Positions 61,821-64,000 of a stretch of DNA of 64,000 nucleotides are shown piece by piece. The position numbers and the translations under genes are program-made. The notes under the pieces were generated by a model. That model saw only the letters and a program-made list of their open reading frames with translations. It was not told the origin of the DNA and made no database searches. This DNA is from Planctomycetota bacterium (GTDB taxonomy: Bacteria > Planctomycetota > Phycisphaerae > Phycisphaerales > Phycisphaeraceae): positions 1 through 64,000 of the forward strand of contig JAIOPN010000064.1 in NCBI GenBank assembly GCA_021413865.1, written 5' to 3'. Positions within the stretch are counted from its first letter, which is position 1. Each line of letters begins with the position of its first letter.

Positions 61821-63128
61821 TCACGGGAAGATGCCGCGCAGGCGGTACACGCGGCCGATGCTCTCCAACGCGGCGACATAGGCGGCGGTGCGCATGTCGC
61901 AGTCGAACCGGTGCTTGGCGAGCTTCACACGCGCCGCGGCGGCGAACATATGTTTTTTAAGTTGCGCGTCGACGGTCTCGGCGTCCCACGTCTCGGCCTG
62001 GCGGTTCTGCTTCCACTCAAAATAGCTCACCGTCACGCCGCCCGCGTTGCAGAGCACGGCCGGTAGCACGGGGATGCCCCGGTCCTGCAGGTGCCGCTCG
62101 CCCGGCGGGGTCGTCGGGGCGTTGGCGGCCTCGGCGACGACCTTGCAGTCCATGATCTTGGCGCGTTCGAGGTCCACCATCTGCTCGAGTGCCGCGGGGA
62201 TGAACACGTCCACCTTCGTGCGGTAGAAGTCGTCCTCGTTGATGGCGTCGGCGCCGGGGAAGCCGGTGACCCCGCCCGTCTTTTCAACGTGGGCCGTCAG
62301 CGCGGCCGCGTCGATCCCGCTGTCGCTGCGGATCGCGCCGGTGTGGTCGAGCACGGCCCGCAGCTTCGCCCCGCGCTGGCACAAGAGCCGGCCGGTCCAC
62401 GAGCCGACGTTGCCGAAACCGATCAGGCTGATGCTGATGGTCTCGAGCTTCAGGCCCAGTTCGGGAAGGATTTCTTCCAGCACAAAGACCAGCCCCTGGC
62501 CCGTCGCCTTGTCACGGCCGACTGAGCCGCCGAACTCCAGCGGCTTGCCGGTCACGACGCTCTGGCCCCGGGCGCTGTGACTGGGCATGCTCATCATCAT
62601 GTAGGTGTCGGCCATCCACGCCATGGTCTGCGCGTTGGTCCCCAGGTCCGGCGCGGGGATGTCGTAATCGGGGCCGATGTTGTCGCCCAGCGCGGTCGTG
62701 AACCGCCTGGTGAGCCGCATCAGTTCGTCCTGCGAGATCGAGCGGGGATCAACCTGCACGCCCCCCTTGGCGCCGCCCAGCGGGAGGCGCAGCAGCGAGC
62801 ACTTCATCGTCATGATCGCCGCGAGCGCCTTGATCTCGTCCAGGTTCACGGAGGCGTGGTAGCGGATGCCCCCTTTGAACGGCCCAAGCAAGTTGTTGTG
62901 CTGGACGCGGTAGCCCTTGAAGAGGCGGTAGCGGCCCGAGTCCATCTTCACGGGGAAGTGGACCATGATCTCGTTCTTGGGCTGTGCGAGGATGAGCTGC
63001 AGGTGGTGCGGCAGTTCGAGGAGCGCCGCGGCGTGCAGCACCGAGTTGATGGTCTGCTGATAAACGCTGTTGGGGTCGTAGCGGAAACCCAGCTCTTCGA
63101 GCACGTTGTTGATCAGCACTTCGCTCAT
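61821..63128 (-). CDS. gdhA: Glu/Leu/Phe/Val dehydrogenase (glutamate dehydrogenase)
   Basis: The protein has 435 residues. 'FKGGIRYHASVNLDEIKALA' and 'LPLGGAKGGVQVDPRSISQD' carry the substrate-binding and catalytic Lys of the family. 'PDYDIPAPDLGTNAQTMAWM' has the catalytic Asp loop, and 'ISLIGFGNVGSWTGRLLCQR' is the NAD(P) fold. It interconverts glutamate and 2-oxoglutarate plus ammonia in the cytoplasm. The length and motif set fit the hexameric catabolic type rather than the leucine dehydrogenase branch. It is convergent with nadD and divergent from the receiver-like gene. Confidence 0.93.
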   Translation of the reverse strand: MSEVLINNVLEELGFRYDPNSVYQQTINSVLHAAALLELPHHLQLILAQPKNEIMVHFPVKMDSGRYRLFKGYRVQHNNLLGPFKGGIRYHASVNLDEIKALAAIMTMKCSLLRLPLGGAKGGVQVDPRSISQDELMRLTRRFTTALGDNIGPDYDIPAPDLGTNAQTMAWMADTYMMMSMPSHSARGQSVVTGKPLEFGGSVGRDKATGQGLVFVLEEILPELGLKLETISISLIGFGNVGSWTGRLLCQRGAKLRAVLDHTGAIRSDSGIDAAALTAHVEKTGGVTGFPGADAINEDDFYRTKVDVFIPAALEQMVDLERAKIMDCKVVAEAANAPTTPPGERHLQDRGIPVLPAVLCNAGGVTVSYFEWKQNRQAETWDAETVDAQLKKHMFAAAARVKLAKHRFDCDMRTAAYVAALESIGRVYRLRGIFP

Positions 63129-63253
63129 GTCGGCCTCGCGTGGGGAACCCGTTCATTATCGGCAGAACGCGGCACGATCCTCGCCAGACACCCGGCCACC
63201 GCCGGATAACCTTGATCCTCCTCGAATCCCACGCCGCCGCTACAATCCGGCGC

Positions 63254-63631
63254 ATGATCACCTACGCCTGCCAGGACCTGATTTTCGCCACCAAAATACG
63301 CTCGACCGCCGAGACGCTCGGCGTGCCCTGCCGCCCCACGCGCGACCCCGCCGCCCTGGGCAACCGCCTCAACCGCGTGGAGGATGGCAAGCTCAACGAG
63401 CCCGTCACCGGCCTCCTGATCGACCTGGAGATGGGCGAGGCCGGCCTCGCCCTGCTCGATCAGATCAAGGCGTTCGATGCGAAGATACCCGTCGTGGCCT
63501 TCGGTGCGCACGTCGCCACCGAGGTGCTCGACGCCGCCCGCGAGCGCGGGGCCGATTTTGTGATGGCACGCGGCATGTTCACCGCCAACCTGCCCGACAT
63601 CCTCAAGCGGTTGGGCGGCGCGGCGGTGTGA
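63254..63631 (+). CDS. Receiver-like domain protein
   Basis: The protein has 125 residues from ATG 63254. A CheY-like fold is suggested: 'GLLIDLEMGEAGLALLDQIK' (hydrophobic strand ending in D/E at the phospho-acceptor site), 'IPVVAFGAHVATEVLDAARE' (strand 4 with helix) and 'RGADFVMARGMFTANLPDIL' (strand 5). The usual acidic pair at strand 1 and the Lys on strand 5 are not seen, so it is probably a degenerate receiver that does not accept phosphate. It is monocistronic between divergent gdhA and the convergent homoserine dehydrogenase. Confidence 0.7.
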   Translation: MITYACQDLIFATKIRSTAETLGVPCRPTRDPAALGNRLNRVEDGKLNEPVTGLLIDLEMGEAGLALLDQIKAFDAKIPVVAFGAHVATEVLDAARERGADFVMARGMFTANLPDILKRLGGAAV

Positions 63632-63658
63632 TTTTTTGAATGGGTTGGACGGATCGGG

Positions 63659-64000
63659 TCAGCTCTGCGGCATGTCCACGATGCGGATCGCCACCGGCCG
63701 GCCGCCGATCACATCCAGCTTCTCGATGCGGTCCATCGCGGTCATCAGCGCGCCGCGGCGGGCGCGGTGCGTCGTGATGACGACGGGGACCATCTTGCCC
63801 ACGGCCGCCTCGTGCTGGAGGATCGCCGAGATGCTGATCCCCATCTCACCCAGGGCCGTGCTCACCTTGCCCATCACGCCGGGCACGTCCAGGGCATTGA
63901 TGCGGAGGTAGAACCGGCTTTCAAGATCGCCCGGATCGACGAGGTTCACCGGCTCGTGCGAGTCGCACCAGAGGCGCATGCGTGAGAACGCCTGCGGGTA
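63659..64000 (-). CDS. Homoserine dehydrogenase, C-terminal ACT part (cut by right edge)
   Basis: The last 113 residues of a minus-strand gene that begins beyond the right edge. It contains an ACT-domain pattern: 'RFYLRINALDVPGVMGKVST' and 'ALGEMGISISAILQHEAAVG', then 'VPVVITTHRARRGALMTAMD'. This is the C-terminal regulatory domain of homoserine dehydrogenase, where threonine binds. The catalytic part is not visible, so another ACT-ended enzyme cannot be fully excluded, but the 'NALDVPGVMGKV' start and the spacing fit Hom best. Confidence 0.82.
   Translation of the reverse strand, partial: YPQAFSRMRLWCDSHEPVNLVDPGDLESRFYLRINALDVPGVMGKVSTALGEMGISISAILQHEAAVGKMVPVVITTHRARRGALMTAMDRIEKLDVIGGRPVAIRIVDMPQS

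Overview
The window looks like a chromosomal segment of a planctomycete, most likely of the Phycisphaerae type. Signs are the high G+C, frequent GTG/TTG starts, two secreted proteins ending in PEP-CTERM sorting tails (7071-8396, 55767-56891), a large secreted protein with the planctomycete-style N-terminal LELLEGRALL motif (10391-12742), an ATP synthase b subunit with a cleavable-looking leader, and a planctomycete-type 'QQNV' family protein. The lineage is inferred from these traits; there is no rRNA gene here.

Region 1 (1-14.1 kb) is accessory. It holds a heparinase II/III-like lyase cut by the left edge, an IS30 transposase remnant, an MFS transporter, a pair of overlapping unknown genes, and the 3' half of a tRNA-Ala(CGC) gene that looks like an integration scar. 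A secreted DUF4838 glycoside-hydrolase-like protein, a PEP-CTERM protein, a PhyH dioxygenase, an AT-rich TIR/deoxyribosyltransferase-like gene, a CAP-domain surface protein and an enolase-superfamily enzyme follow. Region 2 (14.2-25.1 kb) mixes housekeeping genes (yidD, a YihY membrane protein, nadE) with more sugar-related genes (a second heparinase-like protein, a GH172/DUF2961 protein, a second PhyH, a TylF-like methyltransferase, a uronate-dehydrogenase-like SDR). Together regions 1 and 2 suggest degradation of acidic or sulfated polysaccharides.

At 25.14-25.46 kb there is no protein gene but a strongly structured, apparently independent minus-strand transcript. It has a promoter, several stable hairpins, a 12-base exact complement of the 16S rRNA 3' end placed ahead of a 10-codon ORF, and a terminator. 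It is the best candidate for an undescribed element.

Region 3 (25.6-44.9 kb) is mostly core: an orphan Opp-type ATPase, a rhomboid protease, bioA, rpsP-trmD-rplS (without rimM), a PPi-type phosphofructokinase, a peptidoglycan-recycling set (anmK-murQ, with an AmpG-like permease nearby), a Gfo/Idh oxidoreductase with a TIM-barrel isomerase, an NfeD protease, ribD, an AsmA-like protein and an Rrf2 regulator. Region 4 (45.3-52.7 kb) carries F-type ATP synthase genes in an unusual arrangement. atpG stands alone, two minus-strand genes follow, then atpZ/I, a small membrane gene, atpB-E-F-H-A and a strong terminator; atpD and atpC are not in the window. Region 5 (52.7-64 kb) has unlinked nuoI and nuoC, a PhnP-like MBL hydrolase, a secreted PEP-CTERM metzincin, an IS110 remnant, a PilZ protein, a hydroxyacid dehydrogenase, a nucleoside-phosphorylase-like gene, nadD, glutamate dehydrogenase, a receiver-like protein and the C-terminal part of homoserine dehydrogenase cut by the right edge.

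Two families of short palindromic repeats lie in intergenic spaces: family A (3 copies, core CCCGCTTCAGCGGG) and family B (6 copies, core GCTAAGCCGCAAGCGGC). A pair of REP-like inverted arms sits at the end of the second heparinase-like gene.
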